A program made the translations under genes and the position numbers. Below are positions 34,035 to 45,800 of a DNA stretch of 64,000 nucleotides, piece after piece. Numbering within the stretch: the stretch's first letter is position 1; each line of letters opens with the position of its first letter. Source of the DNA: Polytolypa hystricis UAMH7299 (Eukaryota > Ascomycota > Eurotiomycetes > Onygenales); contig PDNA01000001.1 of assembly GCA_002573605.1 (NCBI GenBank), positions 248,001 through 312,000 on the forward strand, read 5' to 3'. Under the pieces are notes generated by a model. The model worked only from the letters and a program-made list of their open reading frames with translations, was not told the DNA's origin and searched no databases.

Positions 34035-35674
34035 TCAACGGTACTCATGCTTGTTGTTTCGCATCTGGGTGCCTCCCAGCGAACGCCCGCCCCTGTCGGA
34101 ATACGCAGGTGGAGGGGTGGGAGAAGGGGACGGACGACGCAGCGGGTAAGCAGGACTACCATTCCTAGGTGGTGGTGGGAACTGGCTGTTACCGCGTTGC
34201 TGCCCATACTGGGGACCATCCATTCCGGGGGGAGGCTGTCCGCCATCTCCGCCTCCAACAATAATATTCTGTCCATCTTTCATACGCCCAACGACCATGC
34301 CCTTCGCAACGGACTTGAGCACCGCTTTGCGCGATACTCCTGTAGCATCAATATAGACAAGACCGACATTCTTTACGCCGCCTGTCACATGGGACGTGAC
34401 TTCACCGGCTTCTGGGCCGTATCGATGTGCCACAACAGTCGTCGCAGTCTGTTGACTGGTCTGGAGGAGAGTTCGGGCGCCCTGTTCAACACCGTCTGCA
34501 AGCGTAGAGAAGGCGATCAACGATTTGTTCAGGATCCCAGGTTTGTAATTGTAGATGGGGTTTCCATCCTTATCGAAACCCTTGGGCTGCGTGTCTTTTT
34601 CGCCTTTTCGGGCAACTGAAGCCCCCAAGTTCTGCGCGTAGCGGCTTATATGGCTCACGGTCTTGGCTGAGAATCCAGCAGCAGATGATGTAAAAGTATT
34701 GATTTTACGGATGCGATCCTGGGCAGTAGGCGTAAAAGTCATAGGCTGAGCGTTTGGCTTGACCTTCTTCGTGAACGTATCTGCTCCCGATTGTAGGCTT
34801 TTTGCAATAAATTCTGACCCTGTAACGATCAGCCGGGAGGCCGTTGCGGACGTCTGAACGATGGACGATTTGGCGTATGCTGGACGTCTAGCAGTTTGCA
34901 GGTACTCTTCCGAAACATTGCTGACACTAATTTGGTTGCCTTCTGAGGGAAGCTGGATTTGTACAGGATCTAAAGAAGAGAGGAAATTAGCACATGCACC
35001 ACTGAGCTGTTGAATCAATCTAGAAGGGTACGATACGTACTCTTTGAGCCGTGCTTGACGTCGGCAGCCTCAACTACGTTGAAGCCCTCTGTTAGTTCAC
35101 CGACTACACTCCCATTCTCTTCATCAACGAGGACTATCTGTCCATGTTTCTGATCTGTAGGCCTTCCAGGCTCACCTCCAATGTATCCTTCCCCAGGAGC
35201 ATAGGTTGCGGGGTTGTAGGTAGTGTGGTCCTTTGGTACAGGTGACCGCTCGAGGAAGGCGGTACACTGGGCTAGGATAGTCTCGAAGGTATCGACATCT
35301 TCCTGCGACACCTGCTGTGGTCCCTTGCCAATAGAAGGAAACTGGATTCTCGTAAAGGCGCCTGCCTCTGGACCTAGATCCCACCGAGGGATTAGATAGC
35401 TATTTGGCGGCTGGTGGTATATCTGGGTTGTTGCCGGCAACGGGATGTCCAACTCTGGCGGGAGATGCAAATGGAGATAGAAGTCGTCTTCAGCCGCTTC
35501 TGTAGGGGCAAAGGGATTGTTGGGGTCGGCGGGAGGAGTGGTTGGCACCATCAGGAGAGAGAGGGTTTGCGGCCCCGATGGCGTGAGATCTGCTTCCTGT
35601 CCATCTTGAACGTGGAAAGCACGGATGTTTCCGATGCTGAAGAAGAGACAGGGGTCGCGCGATCCTCCAGACAT
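34035..35674 (-). CDS. Spartin-like protein with senescence/plant-dehydration domain
   Basis: Predicted 522-residue protein. Two exons: 35674-35041 and 34969-34035, joined through an Asn codon (HGSK/NPVQIQLP; donor GTACGT, acceptor TTTAG). The N-terminal third is a beta-rich module (FFSIGNIRAFHVQDGQEADL...LSLLMVP...FYLHLHLPPEL). The C-terminal senescence domain (about 250-440) carries the family strings RLIVTGSEFIAKSLQSGAD, FSAKTVSHISRYAQNLGA and GVEQGARTLLQTSQQTATT, with Gly/Ala-rich helices. The tail is Pro/Gly-rich and ends QMRNNKHEYR. In animals spartin works in lipid-droplet turnover and mitochondrial/endosomal traffic; the fungal role is not established. Both exons keep frame. Confidence 0.85.
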
Positions 35675-36068
35675 GGCCTACAAGGCAGGAGGGTAGAAGT
35701 AGTGCACAGGGCGGTTCAAAATAGGATTGTAGGATTGTTAGAAGGTGAACACAGCGGGAAACCTGGGCGGTGAGCTGGGAGGTGTTTGTATTTATGTATT
35801 TATGTACTAGGCCAAGCAGAGTTGAGGTGGGGCAAACTAGATGCAGTTGGAGGGACAAGGAACAATAAGAATGGCAAAAATAAACTGATTATGGCCTGCA
35901 AAGGTCAGTGTATAAGCACTCTGATGAAGTGGACTTGTGCATGAGACATGTATCCTGACAACACTGGGGAGAAGTTGAAGTATTAACCCCCCATGGCATG
36001 ATGTACTTAGACGCCAAGCAGGGATTCTATTTATTCTCTTAATGCTAGGCACCCCCCAGCCACAACCC

Positions 36069-36096
36069 TTGAGCCTTGAGTCTTGAGTCTTGAGTC
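36069..36096. repeat. Tandem 7-bp repeat (TTGAGTC)
   Basis: Four consecutive 7-mers, TTGAGCC then three TTGAGTC. TGAGTC is also the complement of GACTCA, the half of an AP-1/Gcn4-type site (TGAGTCA), so this could be a dense bZIP-binding array, although the flanking A is replaced by T in each copy. Confidence 0.7.
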
Positions 36097-36372
36097 TTGA
36101 CACACACAAACACACGAAGGGTTTAGCTTGTTTGAAATTGTGGCACGTATGCAACCTCCGCTCTCACTCTCGCCTCTCACTGCTCAGGGACAGCATGTGC
36201 CAAGTGCCCCTGGTGCACGGCCCATTGTGCTGCGCCACAGACTTGGCACCCTCGAATCTTCCATGACATCACCTTCATACACTTCACACACGCGACAAAG
36301 CACATACACGCACAGAGCACAAAGAGCGTGTTTGAGATGGGCTGCCACCTTCTTGCAACGAAAACCGTCAGC

Positions 36373-36389
36373 TGTTGTTGTTGTTGTTG
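36373..36389. repeat. (GTT)n microsatellite
   Basis: Five to six tandem GTT units. Simple repeat. Confidence 0.85.
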
Positions 36390-37755
36390 GTTATCGTATT
36401 GTTTCAAAGCATAACAGAAGGGGGCTTATGGTTGAAACTAGAGCATACTAATTGATGTTGCGTAAGACTGAGGACATCCTCAAAGGCGAGGATGTTGAAC
36501 ACGAGAAGTCGTTACCTGCAGCCATGTCTCAAGCATGTGAATCTCGACGTGGCAACATTATTACTATCCTACCCAGGGAAATTACCCCAACCAGTCGGTA
36601 CCCCCTTACCGCATGCGCCCAATATCAGCTCCTACATCCTTTACCTTGACAACTTGAATTCTTGAAGCACAGTGCAACTGGACATTTTATGGCTTTAGAA
36701 TGCCCTTTTTAAAATCTGGGTGTATATATGAGCATTTCTAAAATTAATCTACAGCCTGGGCTCCAACCACGGGGCTCTCTTCCAAGTATCCAGTTCATTC
36801 TTGGCCGTTTCCCTCTGAAGAGCACCAACATAGTGTACACTGCCGGCGACTACTCTTGGAAGGTCGGGGCTACTGATAAAAAGCTAAGCGAGCGACCCTT
36901 TCAACTCACAGCTAGCATTTAATGATGCGTAAACGAAGTGGTGGGTGGAAAACCTCCAAGAACTGTGCCTCTGGTTGGGGGTGTCTATGAGGACATTCCG
37001 GTGGCAGGGTGCACTTCTCGTTAATGAGGTGCCCTGTCACAATTTCAATTCAACGTACTGGTCCTCAAGAGCGTTCTCGCTATGAAGAAAAGAAACTGCT
37101 GCGGCTATGCCAACATCATTTTGCCCCTCAGCGCTGAAAGCCCAATTCCGAAAGCATGGCGATAAGCGGAGGCAGCCAAACACTCTGCTGAATCGCATCA
37201 ACGGTTCATTTCCCGCCGTAATACCTCAAATGGACTGAATTCTAGGACATCTCCTTATTAGTTACCTCCCAAGCTTCCAGAACATATAGCTTCACTTGTA
37301 GGGAACAATCCGAGAAAACAATATCACATGACTTTGGACCTGCTCCCGCCTTCGGCAGAATCTCGGCGCGGGTTATCCTTATCCACCGCTCTGGAGAACG
37401 CAGAAGAGCGCAAGCTTGAACCGTCAGGGCAGCTCGGTGGAATGGGCGCATCGTCAAATAATCATAGTAATAATGAGCCTCAAACTACATGAATATTCCT
37501 TGAATAATTGATTCGACAGTTGATCGAAGAGTTGTTGGCTTCCTCCTGTTACCCACTTCGTGCGGTTCGGCGACCACCCAGTCCGCCGCAAATAACCGAG
37601 GTATGAACAAACCAGCAAACCACGTGCTGCATTGCGGCCAAACCTCGCATTTCCAGCTCCAATTCCACTCTGCTTTCTTTTTTAATTCCTCTTCCTAAAT
37701 CCTTTCGGCCAGCTCTGCTTTATATCCTCCCTACTCCGGTATCATTTTCGGCACC

Positions 37756-39207
37756 ATGGCTTCCGTTGCGCGAGCTCTGCGACCCTTGTCAAGCAAGGCG
37801 TCTTCTTCTATCGTTCAATCAGCGGCACGGAGGAGCCTGCCCTCGCGAGCAGCGCAATGGTTAGTACATCTGTCCATACAGTGATCTGTGTGGCCAGCCC
37901 CTACTAAGGACAGCTACTTATGTGAAAGACTTTTAGCACTCGACCTTTTTCATGCACACCCCGGCGCCGTGATGTTGAACTCACCCCCACCCCCATCACC
38001 TTCCTCTCCGAAACAGAAACCATGATGGCGGAATCTGTCTCCAAGTTCGCCCAGGAGCAGATAGGCCCCAAGGTCCGGGAGATGGATGAGGCAGAGACAA
38101 TGGATCCCACCGTTGTGGAACAGTTGTTTGAGCAAGGTCTCATGGGGATTGAGATTCCCGAGGAATACGGCGGTGCTGGCATGAACTTCACCGCTGCCAT
38201 CGTTGGAATCGAGGAGCTGTCCCGCGTGGACCCCAGCGTCAGCGTCATGGTCGATGTTCACAACACACTCGTCAACACCGCAATTCTCAAACACGGCAGC
38301 GCCGAGATGAAGAGAAAGTACCTACCCAAGCTCGCAACGAACACCGTCGGTTCGTTCTGCTTGTCTGAGCCCGTATCTGGATCCGATGCTTTCGCGCTCC
38401 AGACCAAGGCCGAGAAGACTGCATCCGGCTACAAGATCAACGGCTCCAAGATGTGGATTACAAACTCGATGGAGGCTGGCGTCTTCATCGTTTTCGCCAC
38501 TCTCGACCCAAGCAAGGGATACAAGGGTATCACTGCATTCATTATTGAGAAGGGCACTCCGGGATTCAGCATTGCGAAGAAGGAAAAGAAGCTTGGTATC
38601 CGCGCTAGCAGTACCTGCGTTCTCAACTTTGATGACGTTGAAATTCCCCAGGAGAACCTCCTGGGCGAGGAGGGTCTGGGATACAAGTATGCCATCAGCT
38701 TGTTGAATGAGGGCCGCATTGGTATTGCTGCACAGATGACTGGTCTTGCTCTTGGTGCTTGGGAAAATGCTGCTGGGTAGGTGTCCCTTCGTCTATTCAT
38801 CCATCTCTCCGGAATGCCCGATACTAACTCTAAACAACAGATATATCTGGAACGACCGCCGTCAATTCGGTCAGCTCATCGGTACTTTCCAGGGCATGCA
38901 ACACCAAGTTGCGCAAGCCTACACCGAAATCGCCGCTGCGCGCGCTCTCGTATACAACGCCGCTCGCAAGAAGGAAGCCGGCCAGGACTTCGTCATGGAC
39001 GCTGCCATGGCCAAGCTCTACGCCTCCCAAGTCGCAGGCCGTGTCTCCAGCTCCGCTGTCGAGTGGATGGGCGGCATGGGCTTTGTGCGCGAGGGCATTG
39101 CCGAGAAGATGTTCCGCGACAGCAAGATTGGTGCGATTTATGAGGGCACGAGCAACATCCAGCTGCAAACGATTGCGAAGGCGCTGCAGAAGGACTATAC
39201 GAGATGA
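37756..39207 (+). CDS. Mitochondrial short/branched-chain acyl-CoA dehydrogenase
   Basis: Predicted 436-residue FAD enzyme that introduces the alpha-beta double bond in short or 2-methyl-branched acyl-CoA during branched-chain amino-acid or fatty-acid breakdown, passing electrons to ETF. Exons: 37756-37859, 37937-38776, 38841-39207. The N-terminus (MASVARALRPLSSKASSS...ARRSLPSR) is Arg/Ser/Ala-rich without acid residues, a good mitochondrial presequence. Signatures: EIPEEYGGAGM, CLSEPVSGSDAFALQTKA (flavin region), KMWITNSMEAG, LLNEGRIGIAAQMTGLALGA, and in exon 3 QHQVAQAYTEIAAARAL and the catalytic-base motif IYEGTSNIQLQT (Glu about 416). The position of this Glu fits the short/medium/branched-chain classes, not isovaleryl-CoA or long-chain enzymes. 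It best resembles ACADSB, but substrate preference is inferred. All three joins keep frame. Confidence 0.93.
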
Positions 39208-39860
39208 TGAAATTTAGTTCTTCCCTTGACGATGACCGATGATATATACATTATAAAGCCCCCCGGTGGAGGGAAATATAGCGTTTAAATATAAATGTAT
39301 AAATATGTTCTTAACATTTTCCAGTATGCAACGACGCACATGAGGCGTTTGGGCTTTTGATAGGTTTTGCTTGAAAAGGAAGGTTTTCTTTTTGGCAAGC
39401 CATATTCCGTTTCGTTTTCTCCTGGTCTTCATAGTATGGTCTTGAGTAAAAGCTATTCTCGGATTGGAAATAAGAATCAATGACAAATATCAAGGAGCTA
39501 AGGAAATGCAAAAGAAAAAACAAGAGAGATTTGAACCAAAGAGAGAAAAAAAACAGCACCGAAAGTTCATACATAATCAATCATCTGCGGTGACACCACG
39601 TGTTCCCCTTCCCTTTCGAAGAGCATTGTGTAGGGGGAGCTCAATTCGAACCGTTCTTGCCTGGGAAAAAGCCATATTCCATCCACCACCCCGTCTGCCC
39701 ATACCTCCGGACTCCATATGAGAAGTCTTGATTCCCCGACACTCCGCAGTTCAAACAACCACTAAAGTAACAAACAAATCAAACTCAGTAACCCTCCACC
39801 CGATCAAAAAGACAAAAGAACACCTTCCCCCCCCGGGAGGGAAACAAAAGGAACAATGAT
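39208..39860. other. Intergenic between convergent genes
   Basis: 653 bp of AT-rich DNA holding the dehydrogenase 3' end and, if it is real, that of the small membrane-protein gene. No further feature seen. Confidence 0.5.
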
Positions 39861-40106
39861 TTAAGCTTTCTTCGGCGCCCCGGCCTTTGCATGCACCACA
39901 CTCGCCGATGAATGCGCATGCATCGAATTCGCCGCCGCCGCCGCCGCCGACGTGTCTATACATCGAAAGGCCTGTTGCCCTCCTCCTCCGCTGCCGCCGC
40001 GCGGCATCATGCATCGTTGTCGCAGCATGCTCACAACCAGATAACCCACGAGACAGAACCAAGCGCCACCGACGACGAAGACGGCTTGCATGAGGAAATC
40101 CATCAT
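39861..40106 (-). CDS. Possible small single-pass membrane protein (81 aa)
   Basis: Unrecognised 81-residue frame. It starts MMDFLMQAVFVVGGAWFCL and has one strongly hydrophobic segment (about residues 4-27, continuing VGYLVVSML), then a basic RQR stop-transfer. A Gly- and Ala-rich hydrophilic tail follows, with a run of six Ala encoded by a GCC/GCG repeat, and the end is AGAPKKA. The topology would suit a small organelle or ER membrane protein. The start has an A-rich context (TAAAAAATGATG), and a TATA-like ctatatagt lies about 160 bp upstream at 40260. Overlapping plus-strand frames are Arg-rich shadows of the GC repeat. No homologue is recalled, so it may not be a gene. Confidence 0.45.
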   Translation of the reverse strand: MMDFLMQAVFVVGGAWFCLVGYLVVSMLRQRCMMPRGGSGGGGQQAFRCIDTSAAAAAANSMHAHSSASVVHAKAGAPKKA

Positions 40107-42328
40107 TTTTTATTTTTTTTGGCCTCTTCTCTCGTTTTGCGTGCGCGCGGGCTCTTCTTTCTCTGATCTTATGTGACTGCCTGCCGAGTCCTTCGCCGCA
40201 ACTTTGCGCGGGGTTTGGGGAGTTTTCGGGGAGGTGAATCTTCAGGGGGGCCGCAAAGTCTATATAGTATTAAGCGTCGGGCTGCTCCGCTCTGGAGAGC
40301 ATGGGGTATGTATGTATGTTTTATCGAACGTATAGAAGGTTCGAAAACGATGAAGGTAAATAAGAGAGATTATTGGGCCTTCCAAGCTTTCTTTGCTCTA
40401 TCGCAAAAACAAAAAAAGGGAACCTCAATGTAAAAGAGATAGATAAACAAAGCCTCGAGGAAGAGAACGGAACAACCGTATGGTATCTTTGCTTCCTCAA
40501 TGCCTTTTTCGATATATTAAGATAGCGAAAAAGAAACCCCTCGATCGATCGAAGAAGGGGGGGGAACGGAGGTCGTCCCGCTTCCTGCAAGCTCTTTATT
40601 ATGTTCTGGTCTAAACGCACGTGAGGTATCAAAGGCACTGTAAAGTCCGTGACATTTGCAGGCGGGGGGTACAAAAAAATAGAAATCGGAAAAAGAAACA
40701 AAAAGAAACAGTCAACAACCAAAGTAAGCAGGAAATATCATTTATTTTTAATTGTCGTTTTTTCTTTCTGTGGGAATTTAAGATACAACAACAAGGATGG
40801 TGCAGAGTAGAGAGGGGGATTTTACAGGTCATTGGCTTGTGCGAGCTTTTGTTTATTCCTTCCCCTTTCCCCGTTTCTAGGGGGAAGGGGACGCTTTACG
40901 GGACTTTACTTCCCTGTCAGGGGACCTGCATGGCTCTAGAAGGGGCTGGTAATTTATGCATGATGAGCGGGGGAACGGCTGCTGGATGTAAGTAATCCGT
41001 TCGCCAGCGGCACCAGGCTAATGCTGGTGACGGGGAGACATTTTATGACGTTTTCACTATGTGTGGCAGTGTGGTGGGGTGCCCTCCCCTCCCCTGCCGT
41101 TTCTGCCCCTTCTCTTAACTACGAAGTACTCAGTCGTGCATTCAGAGCTCTTTTAATAATTGTTCATGCATTTTACCTGGAGACAATACATAATAATTGT
41201 GTGATTTTACGCACCTCCCCCCCGGTAAGTCTACATATGCAGTGCAATCGAAGGGGAAAGAGACTCGGCGTCTATTCAAGCCTTGCTGTTTTGGGTCGAC
41301 GGGTTCTGGCGGCCCTCGCGCCTTCCAATTGGCTAACCGGGTTAGAGTTTCATCCTAATTTTAGGCTGCGGCGCTAATCCACACGGGGAATAGTCGGAAC
41401 GGGCACTCCCGATTGGGCAACCTCACAATCACGTGCTAGTTTTCACCTCGGCTTTAAACATGACAACATCGCAACCTCACGATGTGCTGCTCGACGAGCC
41501 ATGGCGAGACAAATTTCAAATACCGTTTTCGCCAGTCGAAGGGCTCACAAAATATTGGTTATCCTCAAGCTGTTTCAATGGCATTGACCCGAGTTTCATG
41601 TTCAACACGCGCTTACAAAATCGTGGATCACGTCCAATCAATCTCGGTGCATCTACGCGCCGCCAAAAATAACTAAATGATTTTATGCTGCTTTTGGAGA
41701 TCTATTTGATCTTGTTTTATGAGGAGCTGCTCGATGTTTCTGCTCCTATCACCACCCACCACCTCCTTTCGACGGTCGTGTATTGGGACCCAGCGCGCTG
41801 GGACTGTTCTCCACCGAGACTTTGGGACCCAGATACCCGGTTAGCTATAGGCCTCTATGGAAAGCAGTTGGACGGCAGGCGATACTCCTGTTGTCTCCGT
41901 TGAAGGGACGGTCTTGATCTCCCCAGTTTCTGTGTGCTTATAACGTTAAGTTCAGCAAGCTACTGGGGCACACTGAGCTTGTGGTGATTTCATAAACATG
42001 TTTCTATCCACTGTCCATTGGTTCATGAAGCACGAAGAGATTCGTTGGCTCTATATTCCTTGATCTGGGATCCGTTCTGTCGGGATTCTATATTTGCTAT
42101 ACTGGAAATGAGAGTTATACGACCCGAGTTGCTACGAGCGCTTTGTGGGTACAAAATGGACGAAATCCCTTTTTATCTAGATCTACAATTTGGCCTTTCT
42201 AATCTTATCTAGCTATTGAACATTGACTGATCTTCAAGCTCCTTTCCCCCCTTTATTGAACAAATTGAATTTCTTGCCACGTCCACATCTTTAGGCGTAC
42301 GTAAAGCCTTTATTTCCATACCACTGCT
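40107..42328. other. Intergenic, 2.2 kb
   Basis: Mixed text: A-rich from 40390 to 40720 and otherwise of average composition. Short frames around 41.0-42.2 kb have no protein signature. The last 100 bp form the pyrimidine-rich leader of the next gene. No gene supported. Confidence 0.45.
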
Positions 42329-43457
42329 ATGACCTATTCCCCTAGAGACTCGACTATATTCCGAGGCAGAAGCTTATCATTGCTTCGATCTGCCAAACGC
42401 AACAGCCCCCGTCGAAACTATCTGGAAGAAAGTTATACCCCCACAGACCTCTCTCTAGTGCCGTTAAGAATGAGGAGATCCGACACGTCTAGCACCAGCA
42501 GTAGCTCCTCAAGCAGCTCTAGCGTGGAGTCAATGTCTCCCCAGAGCGACAGGTTGTTCGGGGATATTTACGTTGAGATTTACCCCCGCAGCCCAAGCCG
42601 GTCTTCATTCAGCTCATCGAGATCATACCGATCCCGAATGAGCGTTTCATCACTCATATCAAATAGCCTGGGCTCGACCCAGGTATCAGACGCGTACGAT
42701 CGGTCAAGACGACTAAAACCTTTCCGGCCTTCTACGGGAAGTGTCGCTGAAATGTATAACGCGCCCGCGCCAACCCTCCGTCGCGAAACGCCCTACTTAC
42801 CACGGTCAAGCTATTCTGGGTCCTCCTCTATACTCAATCGTGGAAGGCGGTTCTTCTCTCGGCCAGTCAGCTCGTACACTTCAACATCACACGCAAACTA
42901 TCATGAAATCCGACCCGTACCCACCCTTCAACCCCTTCAGATCCCGGAACAAACATCTGGCCTCTCAACACATCGACTCTCCTTCAACAATCCGCTAAAA
43001 CGTCGCTCATCATCTGGCCGTCGCCGAACTTCAAGTTTCTATTCCTACGGTGGTGGCGAAAGGAGTCCCGTTGGTGGTCGCTCAATGTTCTCCCGAAAAC
43101 CGACCGGCCCGGCTTCGCCGTCTTTTCGGACTAAACCGAAGGTGGTTCGCTTCGCGTCCTTTGAGTCCACGTTGGGGAACCGGCGTGGCACTGCTGAGCT
43201 CAAACCGGCTCGTGACAGCTCTTCGATGAGAGAACGATCTGAGTATGTGGCGACTCTATGCCCAAGATACTAGGGATATAGCGTTTTGTATTGACTTGTC
43301 TCGTAGCTCTTATATAGACCGTTTACTCTCCGATCGCGCCCGTCGAGTGGGCCGAAAGTCTTGTAGACGAACGTCAATAAGGCTTTGGGACAGAGAGATG
43401 TTTGATGGAGTGAGGCAGGAAGACCCTCTGGTTCCCTTTGTTTGTCCTTTTCCATGA
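42329..43457 (+). CDS. Ser/Arg-rich low-complexity protein, unknown function
   Basis: Predicted 354 residues from two exons, 42329-43242 and 43307-43457. I do not recognise a domain. The protein is strongly basic and Ser/Arg-rich, with an 18-residue serine-dominated stretch (residues about 52-69), many RS and SP sites (RSPSRSSFSSSRSYRSRMS) that look like kinase targets, and the block KPKVVRFASFESTLGNRRGT. The intron 43243-43306 has a GTATGT donor, a TTGAC branch and a TAG acceptor. It gives the basic C-terminus SYIDRLLSDRARRVGRKSCR...DREMFDG. If unspliced, the protein would end at 43273 with 314 residues. It could be a nuclear or cytoskeletal disordered protein; no function is proposed. Confidence 0.72.
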
Positions 43458-43922
43458 CCGAGTCAACTTGCATTACGAATGGTTTAATTGTCACTCTTTT
43501 TTTTTGGGCAATATTTTGATATGTTATTATGTATATCTATTTACATATTTATCAAATACTAATTGGATAATAACATCTTATTGAAAAAGTTTTAAGATAT
43601 GAAACTAAACATTATCAATTCATAATGGGGAAAATGACCAACTAGGGTAGTACTACTAGTAGGTAGTAGATTAGTTACGTCATATCCTAAGCAAAGTTCA
43701 TGATGCCACTCCTGTCATCACATATAAAATATAAACATCATCATCTAGCTGGAAAGGGCCGCTGCGTCCATGGTATCCTGCCAATTTTACTGATAATTGC
43801 ACCAGAATTTCTAACAGCTTTCATGCAGATGATACCAAACCGCAATGGTTCCACGACTTCGGAGCGCTGGTCAGGACGCAAGTCCTTGTGGAGGAAGACT
43901 TCACCACTCTGGCGACAGGTTT
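43458..43922. other. Intergenic
   Basis: 465 bp, AT-rich in the first half (43500-43620), containing the 3' end of the Ser/Arg-rich gene and the presumed promoter of the F-box-like gene. No feature seen. Confidence 0.5.
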
Positions 43923-45041
43923 ATGCCTTTCTGCTACATATGCGATATTGCAATTGGAAGAATAGTGGAGGATGACAACTGGAAAAGAACATTTGAGAGA
44001 GCGCGGGATGAGATTCACGTCTCAGAGGCGGAGGTAGCGTGGACTCAGGCGTATCGAGCAAGTATGTGGTCCATTGAGTTCGCGCACAGAGAACTACACA
44101 CTAACCAGACATACTCTCTTTCTCTTCCTACGGGTAGTAATCTTCAATCGCAAGGGGAAAATTGGGCTTTCTGAAACTGGCCACCTTGTTTATTTTGGGC
44201 CGTGGCTAGAACTGTTGACACTGCCTGTAAAAGACGGCAGATCCGGGGAGCTCGAAGACATAGAGTTTTACCTTTGTGCTATCATCTCAACGAGGCAGAA
44301 GAAAAGTACGAATCTTTTGGATGCACTTTCCATGCTACGTGCTGGGAATTCCTCGAGCGCGTCCTGGGTAAAAAATTGTCAAGCAGCCAGCGGCTGGCCA
44401 AGATCACCCAGGTCCTCCGTGAGCAGATAATTCTCGGCTATGACTTCAAAAAGCACCAGAAAATATTTTTCCCTCGTGGCGTAGGACTCCTAACTCGCTG
44501 GTCTCCTTGGCTAGAGAGTCGTATCCGCTATCACTGTGATTTGAACGATATTCCAAAGCTCCACCAGCTCTATCGTTCGTGTGAGAAGAATGAAACGAAT
44601 GGCCGTGTTAATAACACAACCGAGAAAACTTTGGAGGGGGAATCGCTTCTCGACAAACTCTATGCTACCTTGCCGACCGAGGTTAAGATTATGATCGTCG
44701 AATACGTTGAGGGTAAATCATTACGGTTTCCCTTCGATATTGGCAGTACGCTGGCGGGGTATTGGCGAAGCCGAGTGTTCCGTGAATACGGAAGTATTCT
44801 ATTTGACGCAAAGAAATATGGACCGGAGCAGCTTGACTGGCAGCTTCAATACAATAAAATCCAGGACTTTAAGGCAGACAATCGCAGTGCCCCACGAGGT
44901 TGGGAGAACAGACTTCGAATTTTCAGCCTCCTCTGGGGAACTCGCGAGAGATATTTTTGCAAACCAAATGTTGAGCCAACACCATATGAGCTTAGGCTGT
45001 TTAACCGTGATGATAAGGCTAGAAACGGACCTTATTTCTAG
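43923..45041 (+). CDS. Fungal F-box-like protein with N-terminal CYIC zinc-binding-like motif
   Basis: Predicted 330 residues. Exons: 43923-44061, 44138-44213, 44264-45041. This matches a large fungal family that begins with a short Cys motif (here MPFCYICDIAIG), then a W-x-F/RA segment (WTQAYRA/IIFNRKGKIGLSETGHLVY across intron 1). Next comes the conserved GCTFHATCWEFLERVLG (the 'FHxxCWxxL' block) and an F-box-like helix pair LLDKLYATLPTEVKIMIVEYVEGKSL near residues 190-215. F-box proteins usually bind Skp1 and recruit substrates for ubiquitylation, but many in this family are uncharacterised. Intron 2 is only 50 bp (GTTGAC..ATAG), short but in frame. It lies at the left edge of a repeat-rich region. 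Confidence 0.7.
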
Positions 45042-45408
45042 CTTGTCGGTTTGTCACTCTGGCTACTAAGCTACTATTTCATTAACTGTGCCTTAGGCTC
45101 TGTGGGCTAATTAAACTAGACTATTATTGAATAAAATATATACAAAGGTTAATGTTGTGGTATTATCATGTACAGGCCTGCCACGCTTGCTATGTGGCAC
45201 GCTCCCTGCGGTCGCTAGGTTTGATGGGGATTACACTAATATATTTAGGGAATTTAACTAGTTTATCTAGTAAATTGGCTGGTAGCTAGATAGGAGATTC
45301 CAATGCCTATTCCACTGGAGACTCCCCCTTAGATCGCGCTCTTCCCCACCCAATTCCCCTGTGAATTCCCCTTAGCCTAGGAGCCTATATATTCGAATGA
45401 ACAGGGTG

Positions 45409-45800
45409 AAAGCAGCTCAGCTAGTCAGCTGCGAATCAGCAAATCAGGGTGTAGGCTTTGTACAGGGAATTCTATAGAAATGAATGTTGCTAGGCCTAGG
45501 GAATGAATGGGTTAGAAACAGCTCAGCTACCAAGCAGCTCAATTCGCAGCTAGCTTATCGATGAATCGTTCGATCGGCTTGATATAGGGAATCCTATGGA
45601 ACCGAATGTTAGCTAGGCTTAGTAGATCAATTCGAATGAAGCAGCTCACCTACCAAGCAGCTCAATTCGCAGCCACTTATCAAGGGATCATTCGATCAAC
45701 TTGGGGGGTTTATGGAATCCTATCGAATCGAATATTAGCTAGGCTGAGCAGCTAAATTTAGAAAAAGTAGCTTACCTACCAAGGGGCTCACCCACTTAGC
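45409..45800. repeat. Diverged tandem repeat, period about 122-126 bp, about 3 copies
   Basis: The blocks GAAT(T/C)CTAT..GAATGTT(A)GCTAGGC start at 45467, 45589 and 45715. The blocks CAAGCAGCTCAATTCGCAGC start at 45531 and 45654, with a weaker copy near 45779 and a partial one near 45409. The copies differ by scattered substitutions. A minisatellite-like array or the internal repeat of a dead mobile element. Confidence 0.75.

Larger units (their letters stand above)
35675..37755. other. Intergenic between divergent genes (2.1 kb)
   Basis: The shared upstream region of the spartin-like gene (leftward) and the acyl-CoA dehydrogenase (rightward). It contains short simple repeats at 36069 and 36373 and a TATA-like tttatatcc at about 37720 before the dehydrogenase. 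No gene supported. Confidence 0.5.
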
